This document shows positions 7,984-17,052 of a stretch of 64,000 bases of DNA, piece after piece (position 1 is the stretch's first letter; each line of letters begins with the position of its first letter). Position numbers and translations under genes: made by a program. Below the pieces are notes generated by a model. The model searched no databases, was not told the origin of the DNA, and saw only the letters and a list, made by a program, of their open reading frames with translations. The DNA comes from Ruthenibacterium sp. (lineage in GTDB: Bacteria; Bacillota; Clostridia; Oscillospirales; Ruminococcaceae), in assembly GCA_020025235.1 (NCBI GenBank), contig JAHHSL010000001.1:1-64000 (forward strand), written 5' to 3'.

Positions 7984-9068
7984 TATGATTCCTCCGTGGA
8001 AGCTTTCAGTTTTTCTGCCTGATCGGCCGTGACGAGTGCATCGATGATTTCGTCGATCGCACCGTCCAGAATGCTGTCAAGCTTATACAGGGTCAGACCG
8101 ATGCGGTGATCCGTCATGCGGCCCTGCGGGTAATTGTAGGTTCGGATGCGTTCGGAACGGTCGCCCGTGCCGACCTGGCTGCGCCGCTGTGCCGCGATTT
8201 CGGAATCGTGCTCCGCCTGCTTTTGTGCCAGCAGACGGCTGCGCAGGACTTTCAGCGCTTTATCCTTGTTTTTATATTGGCTCCGTTCGTCCTGACATTC
8301 CACCACCATGCCCGTGGGCAGGTGCGTCACGCGGATCGCGGACGACGTTTTGTTGATGTGCTGTCCGCCCGCGCCGGAAGAACGGAACGTGTCGATTTTG
8401 AGGTCTGCCGGATTGATGTCGATTTCCACGTCCTCTGCTTCCGGCATCACCGCGACCGTAACGGTGGAAGTATGCACGCGCCCCTGCGTTTCGGTTTCCG
8501 GCACGCGCTGTACGCGGTGCACGCCGCTTTCAAATTTCAGCCGGCTGTACGCGCCCTCGCCATCAATGGAAAAGCTGACTTCCTTCATGCCGCCGAGTTC
8601 GGTTTCATTGGCGTTCAGAACTTCGCACTTCCACCCGCGCGCTTCGGCATACATGGTGTACATGCGGAACAGGCTGTGTGCAAACAGCGCGGCCTCTTCC
8701 CCGCCTGCGCCGCCGCGGATCTCCACGATCACGTTCCTGTCATCGTTTTCATCCTTCGGCAGAAGCAGAACGCGCAGCTTTTCCTCAAGCCGGGTGATTT
8801 TTTCCTTGTTTTCTTCGTACTCCGCCTGGGCAAGCGCCTTGAAATCGGGGTCCAGCCCGCCCTCGTCCAGCATTTCCTTTGCTTCGTCAAACGCCGTGCG
8901 TGCGGCGGCATATTCATCATATGCCTCGATCAGCGGCGTAAGATCCTTATAGTCCTTCATCAGTGTGCGGTAAAGGCTGTTGTTGCTGATGACGGTCGGG
9001 TCCTGAAGCTGGTTGTTGATTTCTTCGTATCGGCTGCGCACGGCTGCAAGCTGTGTGATCATATCCAT
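7983..9068 (-). CDS. prfA: Peptide chain release factor 1
   Basis: RF1 recognises UAA and UAG in the ribosomal A site and triggers release of the finished peptide. The 361-residue length is standard. GGQ, the peptidyl-tRNA hydrolysis motif, is at 234-236 inside RSSGAGGQHINKT. The codon-recognition tripeptide region RVPETETQGRVHTS is around 188-201, in its RF1 form (PxT, not the SPF of RF2). An AGGAG lies 10 bases before the ATG. It is the second gene of the operon led by DUF951, 53 bases downstream. prmC, the methyltransferase that modifies the GGQ glutamine, is not next to it in this window. Confidence 0.97.
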   Translation of the reverse strand: MDMITQLAAVRSRYEEINNQLQDPTVISNNSLYRTLMKDYKDLTPLIEAYDEYAAARTAFDEAKEMLDEGGLDPDFKALAQAEYEENKEKITRLEEKLRVLLLPKDENDDRNVIVEIRGGAGGEEAALFAHSLFRMYTMYAEARGWKCEVLNANETELGGMKEVSFSIDGEGAYSRLKFESGVHRVQRVPETETQGRVHTSTVTVAVMPEAEDVEIDINPADLKIDTFRSSGAGGQHINKTSSAIRVTHLPTGMVVECQDERSQYKNKDKALKVLRSRLLAQKQAEHDSEIAAQRRSQVGTGDRSERIRTYNYPQGRMTDHRIGLTLYKLDSILDGAIDEIIDALVTADQAEKLKASTEES

Positions 9069-9121
9069 ATTATTTGTGCTCCTTTGATTGGTGTGTTGTT
9101 TTCAAAATCAAAGCTGCACTG

Positions 9122-9310
9122 CTAAAGCTGCTGCGTGCGCACCACTTTTTTTATGTTCTTTTCGATTTTACTGCGCGGCGTCATGATCTCATGGCCGCAT
9201 TTCGTGCATCGAATGCGGAAGTCCATCCCCACCCGGAGCACGTCAAAGATATTCCCGCCGCACGGATGCGGTTTTTTCGTGACGATCTGGTCGCCCACCT
9301 GAACATCCAT
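9122..9310 (-). CDS. DUF951 small zinc-ribbon-like protein
   Basis: A 62-residue conserved Firmicutes protein of the DUF951 family. Residues 1-13 (MDVQVGDQIVTKK) are the typical start, followed by HPCGG and RCTKCGHEIM, so three cysteines may bind a metal. The rest of the C-terminus is basic (PRSKIEKNIKKVV), suggesting nucleic-acid or ribosome contact, which is inference. The ATG at 9310 has GGAGGAG 6 bases before it and matches the family start; longer frames to 9399 are discarded. It leads the prfA operon and has its own promoter at 9371-9399. Function is unknown in the family. Confidence 0.85.
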   Translation of the reverse strand: MDVQVGDQIVTKKPHPCGGNIFDVLRVGMDFRIRCTKCGHEIMTPRSKIEKNIKKVVRTQQL

Positions 9311-9370
9311 TCTGTCTCCTCCGTCTCCTGAGCGTTTTCCGTAAAATACGCACAAATATTGTGCCATAAT

Positions 9371-9399
9371 ATTATATAGCAAACTGCCGTGTTTAGCAA
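9371..9399 (-). promoter_or_regulatory. Sigma-A promoter of the DUF951-prfA operon
   Basis: Minus-strand TTGCTA (9394-9399), 17-base spacer, perfect TATAAT (9371-9376), about 60 bases before the DUF951 start. Confidence 0.75.
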
Positions 9400-9481
9400 A
9401 TATTCCGCGGGAAGTTTACATATATTTCATTAGCATGCCGTTTTCGGCGTGCGAATGGAAGCATAAAGGACGGTTGGAATT

Positions 9482-10411
9482 ATGGATTATTATCCCGAGG
9501 GAACACAAGGATTCCCGACTGCGTATACCCTGAACGATCTGCGCCGCGCCGCCGCATCCGGACAGATTCTGGAAAGCCGCGCGCTCACGTTCGACAGCGA
9601 AAAAAGGCTGCATTTCCGCTTTGGCAGCACGGATGTGGTGATGCCGCACGAAGAATGTGCCGACGGCGTGCGGGAGGGCGCCGTGCGCGATATTGCACTT
9701 GTCACCCGCGTGGGGCGGCCTGTCTGCTTTCTTGTGACGGATGTGCAGGAATCCGAAGGCCGCGTGCAGATCTCGATTTCCCGCGCAAGGGCGCAGCAGC
9801 AGTGCCGGCGTGAATATCTGGATGCCCTGCGTCCCGGCGATATTCTTCCCTGCCGGGTGACGCATCTCGAATCATTCGGCGCATTCTGCGATATCGGCTG
9901 CGGCATTCCGGCTCTTTTGCCGATCGACTGCCTTTCCGTCTCCCGCATTTCCGCCCCGGGCGACCGCCTGCGCGAAGGCGACGATATCCTGTGCGCGGTA
10001 AAATGCCGCGATGAACAGGGGCGCATCGTACTTACGATGAAAGAACTTCTTGGCACATGGGCCGAAAACGCCGCCTGCTTTTCCCCGGGCGAAACCGTGG
10101 TGGGGCTTGTGCGGAGCACGGAAAGCTACGGCGTATTCATTGAGCTTGCGCCGAACCTTGCCGGCCTTGCGGAAGCGCAGCCCGGGCTGTGCCGCGGGCA
10201 GCTTGTCAGCGTGTACATCAAAAGCATCCTGCCGCAGAAAATGAAGGTAAAGCTGGTGGTGCTCAATGCGCTGAACGATCAGGATTTCCGCTTTGTGCCG
10301 GAATACCGCATCCGCTCCGGTCACATTTCGCACTGGGTCTATTCCCCGCCGGAATGTCCCCGCTGTGTTGAGACGGTATTTGACGAACCTGCAGACCCCG
10401 ACGCCCCGTAA
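9482..10411 (+). CDS. S1-domain RNA-binding protein
   Basis: A 309-residue cytosolic protein with two S1/OB RNA-binding domains, about residues 120-190 (GDILPCRVTHLESFGAFCDIG) and 200-265 (GETVVGLVRSTESYGVFIEL), each with the (S)FGVFV-type strand of ribosomal protein S1. The N-terminal 110 residues are a further, weaker beta-rich region ending in an S1-like ISISRARA. The C-terminal tail (about 280-309) contains PPECPRC and an acidic end. Clostridia often carry such an S1-like protein outside the true rpsA/ispH context; it may act in translation or RNA stability. The ATG follows AAAGGAC at a suitable distance. It is transcribed divergently from DUF951-prfA. Family call is firm, role is not. 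Confidence 0.85.
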   Translation: MDYYPEGTQGFPTAYTLNDLRRAAASGQILESRALTFDSEKRLHFRFGSTDVVMPHEECADGVREGAVRDIALVTRVGRPVCFLVTDVQESEGRVQISISRARAQQQCRREYLDALRPGDILPCRVTHLESFGAFCDIGCGIPALLPIDCLSVSRISAPGDRLREGDDILCAVKCRDEQGRIVLTMKELLGTWAENAACFSPGETVVGLVRSTESYGVFIELAPNLAGLAEAQPGLCRGQLVSVYIKSILPQKMKVKLVVLNALNDQDFRFVPEYRIRSGHISHWVYSPPECPRCVETVFDEPADPDAP

Positions 10412-10493
10412 AAAAACCTTCCCGCCCTTTCTCTTTACTTTTTTGCGTTTGCGCGGTATGATTGATACAGCATTATAATTAGGGAGGGGTACC

Positions 10494-11087
10494 ATGGCGG
10501 GAAACGCTTTTACTGCCGGCGTAAAGCCGGGCGGACTTACCACATCGACCGAAATCCGGATCCTTCTGTGTTATCTGATCGGGCATGCAGGTGCTCCGCT
10601 TTCACTCGGCGAACTGGAAACCGCACTTTTGAGTGAAGAGCTCGTCAATTATTTTGAGCTGATCGACAATCTTTCCGAACTGTGCAAGCAGGGCTTTATC
10701 CAGCAGGATGAAAACGGACGCTACACCATTCTGCCGTCCGGCGCTGAAATTGCAGAGGCTCTTTCGGACGATGTGCCCCGCAGCGTGCGGGACTGCGCCG
10801 CGCGCGCCATTCTGGCTGCACAGCAGTTTTCGCGCAAGGAGGCACAGCACCATGTGGAGATCGTTCCGGCTGCCAACGGAACGGGCTATAACATCCGCTG
10901 CAGCATCCGCGATATGGAAAGCGATATTTTTTCCTTTTCGCTGTATGTGCCCGATAAGCTGACAGCAAAGCTTGCACGCGCGCAGTTTATCGAAAACGGG
11001 GACGATATCTATAAGCTGATGCTTGCTGCCCTGACAAGCAACGACGCCCTTGTGGCAGAGCTGCTGAAAAAAAGCATCCGGTTATGA
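10494..11087 (+). CDS. DUF4364 family protein
   Basis: A 197-residue conserved clostridial protein of the DUF4364 family. The first 90 residues look like a winged-helix domain (EIRILLCYLI..PLSLGELETAL..LIDNLSELCKQGFIQQD..GRYTILPSGAEIAEAL), and the C-terminal half is a mixed alpha/beta region found only in this family. It could be a transcription regulator, but no DNA target is known to me. GGGAGGGG lies 6 bases before the ATG. It follows the S1-domain gene by 82 bases, with TATAAT-like sequence at about 10471, so it may have its own promoter. The strong hairpin at 11204-11245 ends it. Confidence 0.82.
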   Translation: MAGNAFTAGVKPGGLTTSTEIRILLCYLIGHAGAPLSLGELETALLSEELVNYFELIDNLSELCKQGFIQQDENGRYTILPSGAEIAEALSDDVPRSVRDCAARAILAAQQFSRKEAQHHVEIVPAANGTGYNIRCSIRDMESDIFSFSLYVPDKLTAKLARAQFIENGDDIYKLMLAALTSNDALVAELLKKSIRL

Positions 11088-11203
11088 CCGGTTTTGCCGA
11101 AAGCATCAGGCTGCGTTCGGCCGCGTTCGGCATCAGGGAGATTTTTTGCAGAAAAATTTTCCGGACGGACTTTCCCGTTTCTGCCCGGATCCCGCTGAAA
11201 CAG

Positions 11204-11245
11204 AAGAACGGAGTATATCGAATGTGATATACTCCGTTCTTTTTA
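11204..11245 (+). terminator. Terminator of DUF4364 gene
   Basis: GAACGGAGTATATC (11206-11219) pairs with GATATACTCCGTTC (11226-11239), followed by TTTTTATTTT on the plus strand. It lies between converging transcripts and could also slow the minus-strand sugar transferase message. Confidence 0.85.
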
Positions 11246-11300
11246 TTTTCTGTTCCGGCTGCATCTGCATGCCGTTTTTTTGCAGTGTGCGCACGCCGTT

Positions 11301-11897
11301 TTATTTTCCCTGCGTGCCGCCTTCCACAACGCCGCTTCCCGTCAGCACGTTTGCAATCGTTTTGAAAAAGATCTTCACGTCCAGCCAGAAGCTGATGTTC
11401 TGTGCATAATAGCCGTCCAGTTCCGCTTTCACCGGGATCGGAAGCTCGTCCCGTCCGTTCACCTGCGCATAGCCCGTAAGGCCGGGCACCAGATCATTTG
11501 CACCGTATTTGTCGCGTTCGGCGATCAGGTCATCCTGATTCCACAGCGCCGGGCGCGGGCCGATCACGCTCATCTGTCCGGCAAGGATGTTGAACAGCTG
11601 CGGCAGTTCGTCCAGACTGGTGCGGCGCAGGAAATGTCCGCTGCGCGTGATCAAAGCCTCGGGATTCTGCAGCAGATGCGTCGGCACATCATGCGGCGTA
11701 TCCGCGTACATCGAGCGAAATTTCAGGATATCGAAAAAACATTTATCCTTTCCCACACGCTTCTGCCGGAAGAAAACCGGCCCTTTGGAATCGCACTTGA
11801 CCCAGATCGCCAGCCCCAGAAGAAGCGGGGAAAGCAGGATTATGCCGGCAAGGGACATCAGGAAATCCAGAATCCTCTTGACTGCGTTTTTATACAT
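11301..11897 (-). CDS. Undecaprenyl-phosphate sugar-1-phosphate transferase (WcaJ/PglC family)
   Basis: A 198-residue monotopic phosphoglycosyltransferase that starts glycan assembly by moving a sugar-1-phosphate from a nucleotide sugar to undecaprenyl phosphate. One N-terminal membrane segment (about 10-32) precedes the catalytic domain: PVFFRQKRVG, FDILKFRSM, RSGHFLRRTSLDELPQLFNIL (core Asp-Glu pair) and VIGPRPAL. This is the small PglC-like form without the extra membrane domain. The ATG follows AGGAGC. It starts 2 bases after the pglF-like gene stop, so they form a two-gene operon. The pair suggests a 4,6-dideoxy amino sugar as first residue of a surface glycan, but no further glycosyltransferases are in the window. 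Confidence 0.92.
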   Translation of the reverse strand: MYKNAVKRILDFLMSLAGIILLSPLLLGLAIWVKCDSKGPVFFRQKRVGKDKCFFDILKFRSMYADTPHDVPTHLLQNPEALITRSGHFLRRTSLDELPQLFNILAGQMSVIGPRPALWNQDDLIAERDKYGANDLVPGLTGYAQVNGRDELPIPVKAELDGYYAQNISFWLDVKIFFKTIANVLTGSGVVEGGTQGK

Positions 11898-11899
11898 GC

Positions 11900-13780
11900 T
11901 TACTGCTCCTCTGCCCTTTTATTCTCTGCATGGTGGAATGTCGGCACAAGGTCGATCAGTGCCTGTACCATATTATCGCTGTTGTTGGTATACGCCACTT
12001 CCTTGAGTGTCTTTAAATGGTCAAAGAAGGTATCCTTGTTCAGCTTCAGCGGCGCGCCGACGAAAATCTTTTTGTTATCCGTCTTGCGCAGGCCTTCCTC
12101 GTCCATAAGCAGCTCCTCATACAGCTTTTCGCCCGGACGCAGCCCTGTAAATTTGATTTCGATATCCTTGTACGGGATAAAGCCGGAAAGCTTGATCAGG
12201 TTTTCCGCAAGCTCCAGGATCCGCACGGGCTTGCCCATATCCAGCACAAAGATATCGCCGCCGTTGCCCATGGCGCCCGCTTCCAGAACAAGACACACCG
12301 CCTCCGGGATCGTCATAAAATAGCGCACGATATCCGGATGTGTCACCGTGACCGGGCCGCCCGCCGCGATCTGCTCTTTAAAGAGCGGGATCACCGAGCC
12401 GTTGGAGCCCAGCACATTGCCGAAGCGCACCGCCACGAACTTGGTTTTGCTTTTCTGCGCCAGCGTCTGCACGATCATTTCGCACAGGCGCTTTGTCGCG
12501 CCCATGACATTGGTCGGGTTTACCGCCTTGTCGGTCGAAATCAGCACAAAGCGTTCCGCACCGTGACGGTCTGACGCCATTGCGACGTTAAATGTGCCGA
12601 ACACATTGTTCTTCACTGCCTCTTCCGGTGCATCCTCCATAAGCGGCACATGCTTATGCGCCGCCGCATGGAACACGACCTGCGGCTTGTACTGTGCAAA
12701 CAGCCGTTCGATCTTATCTTCATCGCGCACCGATGCGATGCACACATCCAGATTCAGTTCTTTTCCGTACTGACGCACCAGTTCCTGCTGAATGGAATAG
12801 GCGCTGTTTTCGTAAATATCCAGAATGATCAGCTTGCGGGGCTTGCATGCGGCGATCTGGCGGCACAGCTCCGAACCGATCGAACCGCCGCCGCCCGTTA
12901 CCAGCACCGTTTTATCCGATACAAGCGTACTCGTCAGGTTGGTAAGCGCAATCGGTTCACGCCCCAATACGTCCTCCACACGCACATCACGCACGCGCGA
13001 AAGAACGTCTTTTCCCCCGCCTGCAATCATCTGCACGATATCCGGCAGGATGCGCACATTGCATTTTGTTTTGTTGCAGATGCCCAGAATGCGCCGCTTG
13101 TTGTCGTCATCCACTGTCGGGATCGCCAGCAGGATCGTTTCGATCTCGCAGCGTTCCACGACTTCCGGAATATCCTTTGTCGTTCCCATGATTTCAATGC
13201 CCATGATCGAACGGCCGACCTTTTCCGGCGCATCGTCCACACAGCCGATGATATTCATTTCCGGATTTTTATTCTTTGCCACTTCATGCAAAAGCGTGCT
13301 TGCGGCATCCCCCGCACCGATCAACAGGGTGCGGCGGCTCGCTTTCTGCCGTTTTTTCAGCTTTGTATTGCGGTACATGCGGTACGTCAGGCGCGAATAC
13401 AGCGTAATGGACGATGCAAACAGCGCACTGAGGAAATAGACGGAAATCGGGACCCGCCGTTCCTGCCACCACATGATACCGGTGACCGTGACGAAAACCG
13501 TCACCGCAATGGCCGACGCCACACACAGCCGGAAAAATTCAACAATTTCCGCATAGCGCCACAGGCTGTCATACATGCCCATAAGGCCGTATACGATTTC
13601 ATAGCAGCACACAAAGAAAAAGCAGCTGGAAATCAGCAGGCTGTTGTGCTGTGTATAGGAAGTGCGCCCCGCGATCAGCGCCCACGGCAGCATATAGGAA
13701 AAAGTAACCGCAGCCACGTCAAACGCGATCAGGATCTGTTTGCGAAAACGGCGCAGCATATCGGAAATCTGACTCTGCAA
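11900..13780 (-). CDS. Membrane nucleotide-sugar 4,6-dehydratase (PglF/CapD family)
   Basis: A 626-residue membrane-bound UDP-N-acetylglucosamine 4,6-dehydratase-type protein. The first 150 residues hold four to five membrane segments. A nucleotide-binding region (LLIGAGDAASTLLHEV, about 150-270) and a catalytic SDR domain from about 290 follow: NAD-binding TGGGGSIGSELCRQI, FHAAAHKHVPLME, and STDKAVNPTNVMGATKR replacing the usual Tyr-x-x-x-Lys of SDR enzymes. The product would feed synthesis of a bacillosamine-like or fucosamine-like sugar. The start is TTG at 13780, preceded by TTAGGTGATGACATT. It is directly upstream of the phosphoglycosyltransferase. Confidence 0.9.
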   Translation of the reverse strand: MQSQISDMLRRFRKQILIAFDVAAVTFSYMLPWALIAGRTSYTQHNSLLISSCFFFVCCYEIVYGLMGMYDSLWRYAEIVEFFRLCVASAIAVTVFVTVTGIMWWQERRVPISVYFLSALFASSITLYSRLTYRMYRNTKLKKRQKASRRTLLIGAGDAASTLLHEVAKNKNPEMNIIGCVDDAPEKVGRSIMGIEIMGTTKDIPEVVERCEIETILLAIPTVDDDNKRRILGICNKTKCNVRILPDIVQMIAGGGKDVLSRVRDVRVEDVLGREPIALTNLTSTLVSDKTVLVTGGGGSIGSELCRQIAACKPRKLIILDIYENSAYSIQQELVRQYGKELNLDVCIASVRDEDKIERLFAQYKPQVVFHAAAHKHVPLMEDAPEEAVKNNVFGTFNVAMASDRHGAERFVLISTDKAVNPTNVMGATKRLCEMIVQTLAQKSKTKFVAVRFGNVLGSNGSVIPLFKEQIAAGGPVTVTHPDIVRYFMTIPEAVCLVLEAGAMGNGGDIFVLDMGKPVRILELAENLIKLSGFIPYKDIEIKFTGLRPGEKLYEELLMDEEGLRKTDNKKIFVGAPLKLNKDTFFDHLKTLKEVAYTNNSDNMVQALIDLVPTFHHAENKRAEEQ

Positions 13781-13920
13781 AATGTCATCACCTAACTTTA
13801 GACTTCATATCCCGCAGCGGGATCTTTCATTATCCTGTTTACCCTTTATATCTTTTCCATTTTACATCATTTTATCGAAAGAATCAACGTTCAGCTTGGA
13901 TTCCCGGGTGCAGCACATGC

Positions 13921-13962
13921 AAAAGGCGGTATTTTTACGGCCTTTCCCGTAAAAATACCGCC
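13921..13962 (-). terminator. Strong hairpin terminator after spoIVA
   Basis: AAGGCGGTATTTTTACGG and its exact complement form an 18-bp stem with a 5-6 base loop, 22 bases beyond the spoIVA stop. The tract after it is TTTT on the minus strand. Confidence 0.8.
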
Positions 13963-13983
13963 TTGTTTTGGATGTATCCCGCT

Positions 13984-15459
13984 TTACAGAATAATGCAGA
14001 TCAGCCCCGAACAGCCCTCGTTGATCACACGCTCTATGGTTTCCTGCAGCCGTGTGCGCGCTTCCGGCGGCATATTCATCAGCTTGCTGTGCAGCCCCTC
14101 GTTCACCAGTTCATGCAGGCTTTTGCCGAAAATATTGCTCTGCCAGATCTTTCCCGGCTCCTCTTCAAAATCCGCAAGCAGGCTTTTCACCAGATCCTCA
14201 CTCTGCCGTTCGGTTCCCACGATCGGGGCAACCTCTGTCGAAATTTCCGTGCGGATCATATTGATTGCCGGCGCACTTGCGCGAAGCCGCACCCCGTAGC
14301 GTCCGCCCTGATGCACGATTTCCGGTTCTTCCAGCGTCAGGTCTTCGATGCCCGGCATCACGATGCCGTATCCCGTTGCATTCACCTCGTCCAGTGCGCT
14401 GCGGATCTTTTCGTATTCGGCGCGCACCCGTGCCAGTTCCAGGATGCACGGCAGCAGGCTCGCCTCGTCGCACACCTCAAGTCCGGTCATCTCCCCCAGA
14501 ACACGGTAGAAGATATCCCCTTCCAGTACAAGCTCCGCTTCGGCACAGCCCGTGCCGAGATCCAGCTTTTTCATGCGGCTGCTTTCCAGATACGGACATT
14601 CGATTTTTTCCGCAGGGTGCGCCACATCGCGCATCACGCTCATATGCGATGCAAATTCCCGAACCGAGGTATAGACTGCCTCCTTGAGCCAATGCCCCTC
14701 TTCCAGCTGGGTGACCCATTTGGGCATGAAAAACGAAATTTCACGCAGGGGAAATTCATACAGCACATTTTTCAGGATTTCCTCGATATCCTCTTTCGTC
14801 AGCTCCACGCAGCTGACGGGCAGCACCGTGCGCCCGTATTTTTCGCTCAGCTTACGGGCAAGGCTGCGGCTTTCCTCCGATTCCGGCGCAACGCAGTTCA
14901 GCAGGATCACAAACGGCTTATTCAGCTCGGAAAGCTCTGCAATTACACGTTCTTCCGCTTTCTCATATCCTTCGCGCGGGATATCGCTGATGGAACTGTC
15001 CGTGGTGATGACAAGCCCGATCGTCGAATGTTCGCAGATCACCTTCCGCGTGCCGGTCTCGGCTGCAACATCAAATGGAACTTCCTCCGGGAACCAAGGG
15101 CTTTTCACCATGCGCGGCTTTTCGTTTTCCTCATGCCCCATAGCGCCTTCCGCCATATAACCCACGCAGTCGATCAGCCTTGTGCGGAACGAGGCTCCGT
15201 CCTCCAGCTCCACCGATACCGCCTGCTCCGGCACGAATTTCGGTTCCGTCGTCATGATCGTGCGCCCTGCCGCCGATTGCGGAAGCTCATCGCGCGCGCG
15301 GGCACAGAAGGCTTCGTTCCTGATTTCCGGCAGGACCATAAGCTCCATAAAGCGTTTGATGAATGTGCTTTTGCCGGTGCGCACCGGCCCGACCACGCCG
15401 ATATAAATATCCCCGCCGGTCCGTGCCGCAATATCCGTATAAAGATCGTTGTGTTCCAT
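13984..15459 (-). CDS. spoIVA: Stage IV sporulation protein A (spore coat ATPase)
   Basis: SpoIVA is the ATP-hydrolysing cytoskeletal protein that coats the forespore and forms the base layer of the coat. The 491-residue length is normal. The N-terminal GTPase-like domain carries the P-loop GVVGPVRTGKST, TTDSSISDIPREGY and the LNCVAPES region. The C-terminus ends in a short hydrophobic stretch (GCSGLICIIL), the region that contacts SpoVM in Bacillus. It starts 18 bases after the SPOCS-LysM gene, so both are one operon behind a sigma-E-like promoter at 17024-17052. Its membrane anchor partner spoVM lies just beyond, at 17115-17192, which is a compact arrangement. Confidence 0.97.
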   Translation of the reverse strand: MEHNDLYTDIAARTGGDIYIGVVGPVRTGKSTFIKRFMELMVLPEIRNEAFCARARDELPQSAAGRTIMTTEPKFVPEQAVSVELEDGASFRTRLIDCVGYMAEGAMGHEENEKPRMVKSPWFPEEVPFDVAAETGTRKVICEHSTIGLVITTDSSISDIPREGYEKAEERVIAELSELNKPFVILLNCVAPESEESRSLARKLSEKYGRTVLPVSCVELTKEDIEEILKNVLYEFPLREISFFMPKWVTQLEEGHWLKEAVYTSVREFASHMSVMRDVAHPAEKIECPYLESSRMKKLDLGTGCAEAELVLEGDIFYRVLGEMTGLEVCDEASLLPCILELARVRAEYEKIRSALDEVNATGYGIVMPGIEDLTLEEPEIVHQGGRYGVRLRASAPAINMIRTEISTEVAPIVGTERQSEDLVKSLLADFEEEPGKIWQSNIFGKSLHELVNEGLHSKLMNMPPEARTRLQETIERVINEGCSGLICIIL

Positions 15460-15477
15460 CCTGTAAGCTTCCCTCCC

Positions 15478-16989
15478 TTAATGTGCCGACGGGATCAAAA
15501 GCCGCTGTGCCTGCTGCAGGATCCCTGTCTGCGTATCGTTGGCCGCGGCAATCTCCTCCGGCGAGGCCGCATACCGCTTTGCAATGTCGAAAAGATCCTC
15601 GCCTTCCTGCGCGAAATAGATGCGCAGTGCGGCTTCATCCTGCCGCTGCAGGGGCTGTGTGCAGCGCACCTCTCCCAGCACGGTTTTCCGGATGCGGCGG
15701 CTGACCATTCCGTACACCGTAAGCACGACAGCCGCACTTGTTTCCTCGCCTGTTTTCTGTGCCGTCACATGCTCGATCACCGGGACGCACCGGATGTTCA
15801 GATCCTGCCTTGCCCAAGGGTAATGACGCGGCAGCGTGTATTCGCAGACTTTGTCGTAACAGTCGATTTCATCCAGCGCATTGATGCACAGCAGATGTGC
15901 CGCCACGCGTCCGCGCAGTACGGTTTCGCCATCCTGCTCCGTCACTTCTATGGGCAGCACCGTTGCCGATGCATCAATGATCTTTGCATTTTCGTCCGGA
16001 AGGCGTCCCTGCACCACCGCTTCCGTCTGCTGGGTGAAAACATCCTCCACCTGTTCCAGATAGATTTCCTGCGGCGTCAGTTCGGTTTCGTACTCGGTGG
16101 AAAACGCATCGCTGACCGCCGTATATTCCACCGGGCGGTATACACTGGCCGTCAGCAGCAGGGAAACCGAAATCGTCGGCTCTTCCCCTTCTGCGCCCGC
16201 CGTGATCGTACAGCCCGCCGTTTCTGCCGATGCAAAGCAGCTGCATTCTTCATCCGCACCCTCGACGTCCAGTACCTCGTTGAACGGGACGCGGCATTCC
16301 GCGTGAAGCAGATCATGCCCGGGCGCCGTGCGGTACACCACATCCGCCAGAACCTCCCCTTTCAGCACTGCTTTGCCGGAAAGGAGCTTTGTTTCCGCCA
16401 CCATGCCCGAGCACTGTGTGTTCAGGATCATTTCCGGCGGGGCTTCAAAGGTGATGTGTTCTTCCGCCGTGACGAATTTTTCGTGCACACCGATCGTGCG
16501 GCTGCCCGAAAGCTGTTCGGTTTTCTGGTGGATGCCCGCGCCGGAAAGCGCGGTGATGATCTCGCTTTGCGCCTGTGCCGCAGCCGATACGGAAAGTGCG
16601 AACGCCCCGCGCAGATCAATGCGCCGCTGATTCACCGCGCGGCAGTTGATGTACTCCGTTTCACCGGATACCAGCACCGACACCGGCCCCCAGCTGCCCT
16701 CTTTTGCCTCCAGCTGCTTTGTGAACGGGATCTTCTGCTCCATCTGACACAGACTTTCATCCTCTTCTGATTGATACAACACTGTACACCGCAGATATCC
16801 TTCCACGGTCAGTCTCCCGGCGGTGAGCTGCTTTTGCAGCACCACCGGTGTTACGATGCATTTCACGATTTTGAACACCTGCGGAAGATAATCCGGGATC
16901 AGGATCTCGGTTTCCACCGGCAGTTCCAATTTTGTATCGCAAATGCATTCCGCCGCGGTGGCGGTATCTTTGTACACTTTCAATTCCAT
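15478..16989 (-). CDS. SPOCS (DUF3794) and LysM domain spore-envelope protein
   Basis: A 503-residue protein with repeated SPOCS/DUF3794 domains in the first 430 residues (starts such as PVETEILIPDYLPQVFKI, AHLLCINALDEIDCYDKVCEY) and one C-terminal LysM domain (FAQEGEDLFDIAKRYAASPEEI..AQRLLIPSAH). LysM binds peptidoglycan; SPOCS domains occur in clostridial spore coat and cortex proteins. It has no signal peptide, so it probably acts in the mother cell on the forespore surface, linking cortex or coat layers like SafA/SpoVID. The gene precedes spoIVA in the same operon behind a sigma-E-like promoter, which supports a role in coat assembly. The ribosome site (AAAGGGG) lies rather far from the ATG, so initiation may be weak. 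Confidence 0.88.
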   Translation of the reverse strand: MELKVYKDTATAAECICDTKLELPVETEILIPDYLPQVFKIVKCIVTPVVLQKQLTAGRLTVEGYLRCTVLYQSEEDESLCQMEQKIPFTKQLEAKEGSWGPVSVLVSGETEYINCRAVNQRRIDLRGAFALSVSAAAQAQSEIITALSGAGIHQKTEQLSGSRTIGVHEKFVTAEEHITFEAPPEMILNTQCSGMVAETKLLSGKAVLKGEVLADVVYRTAPGHDLLHAECRVPFNEVLDVEGADEECSCFASAETAGCTITAGAEGEEPTISVSLLLTASVYRPVEYTAVSDAFSTEYETELTPQEIYLEQVEDVFTQQTEAVVQGRLPDENAKIIDASATVLPIEVTEQDGETVLRGRVAAHLLCINALDEIDCYDKVCEYTLPRHYPWARQDLNIRCVPVIEHVTAQKTGEETSAAVVLTVYGMVSRRIRKTVLGEVRCTQPLQRQDEAALRIYFAQEGEDLFDIAKRYAASPEEIAAANDTQTGILQQAQRLLIPSAH

Positions 16990-17023
16990 ACGGCCGCGTC
17001 GCCCCTTTCGCTGTTCTACCCCA

Positions 17024-17052
17024 TTTATATGAACTGCCGCAGCCCGATATGC
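17024..17052 (-). promoter_or_regulatory. Sigma-E-like promoter of the SPOCS-LysM/spoIVA operon
   Basis: On the minus strand GCATATC (17046-17052) matches the sigma-E -35 KMATATT at 6 of 7 bases. After 14 bases CATATAAA (17024-17031) matches -10 CATACAMT at 6 of 8. It lies 35 bases before the SPOCS-LysM start. Sigma-E drives spoIVA in Bacillus, which fits. Confidence 0.6.

Noticed and set aside
13963..16770. 935-codon plus-strand frame opposite spoIVA and the SPOCS-LysM gene
   Set aside because: Shadow of two clearly recognisable genes; Cys/His/Arg-rich composition with no domain.
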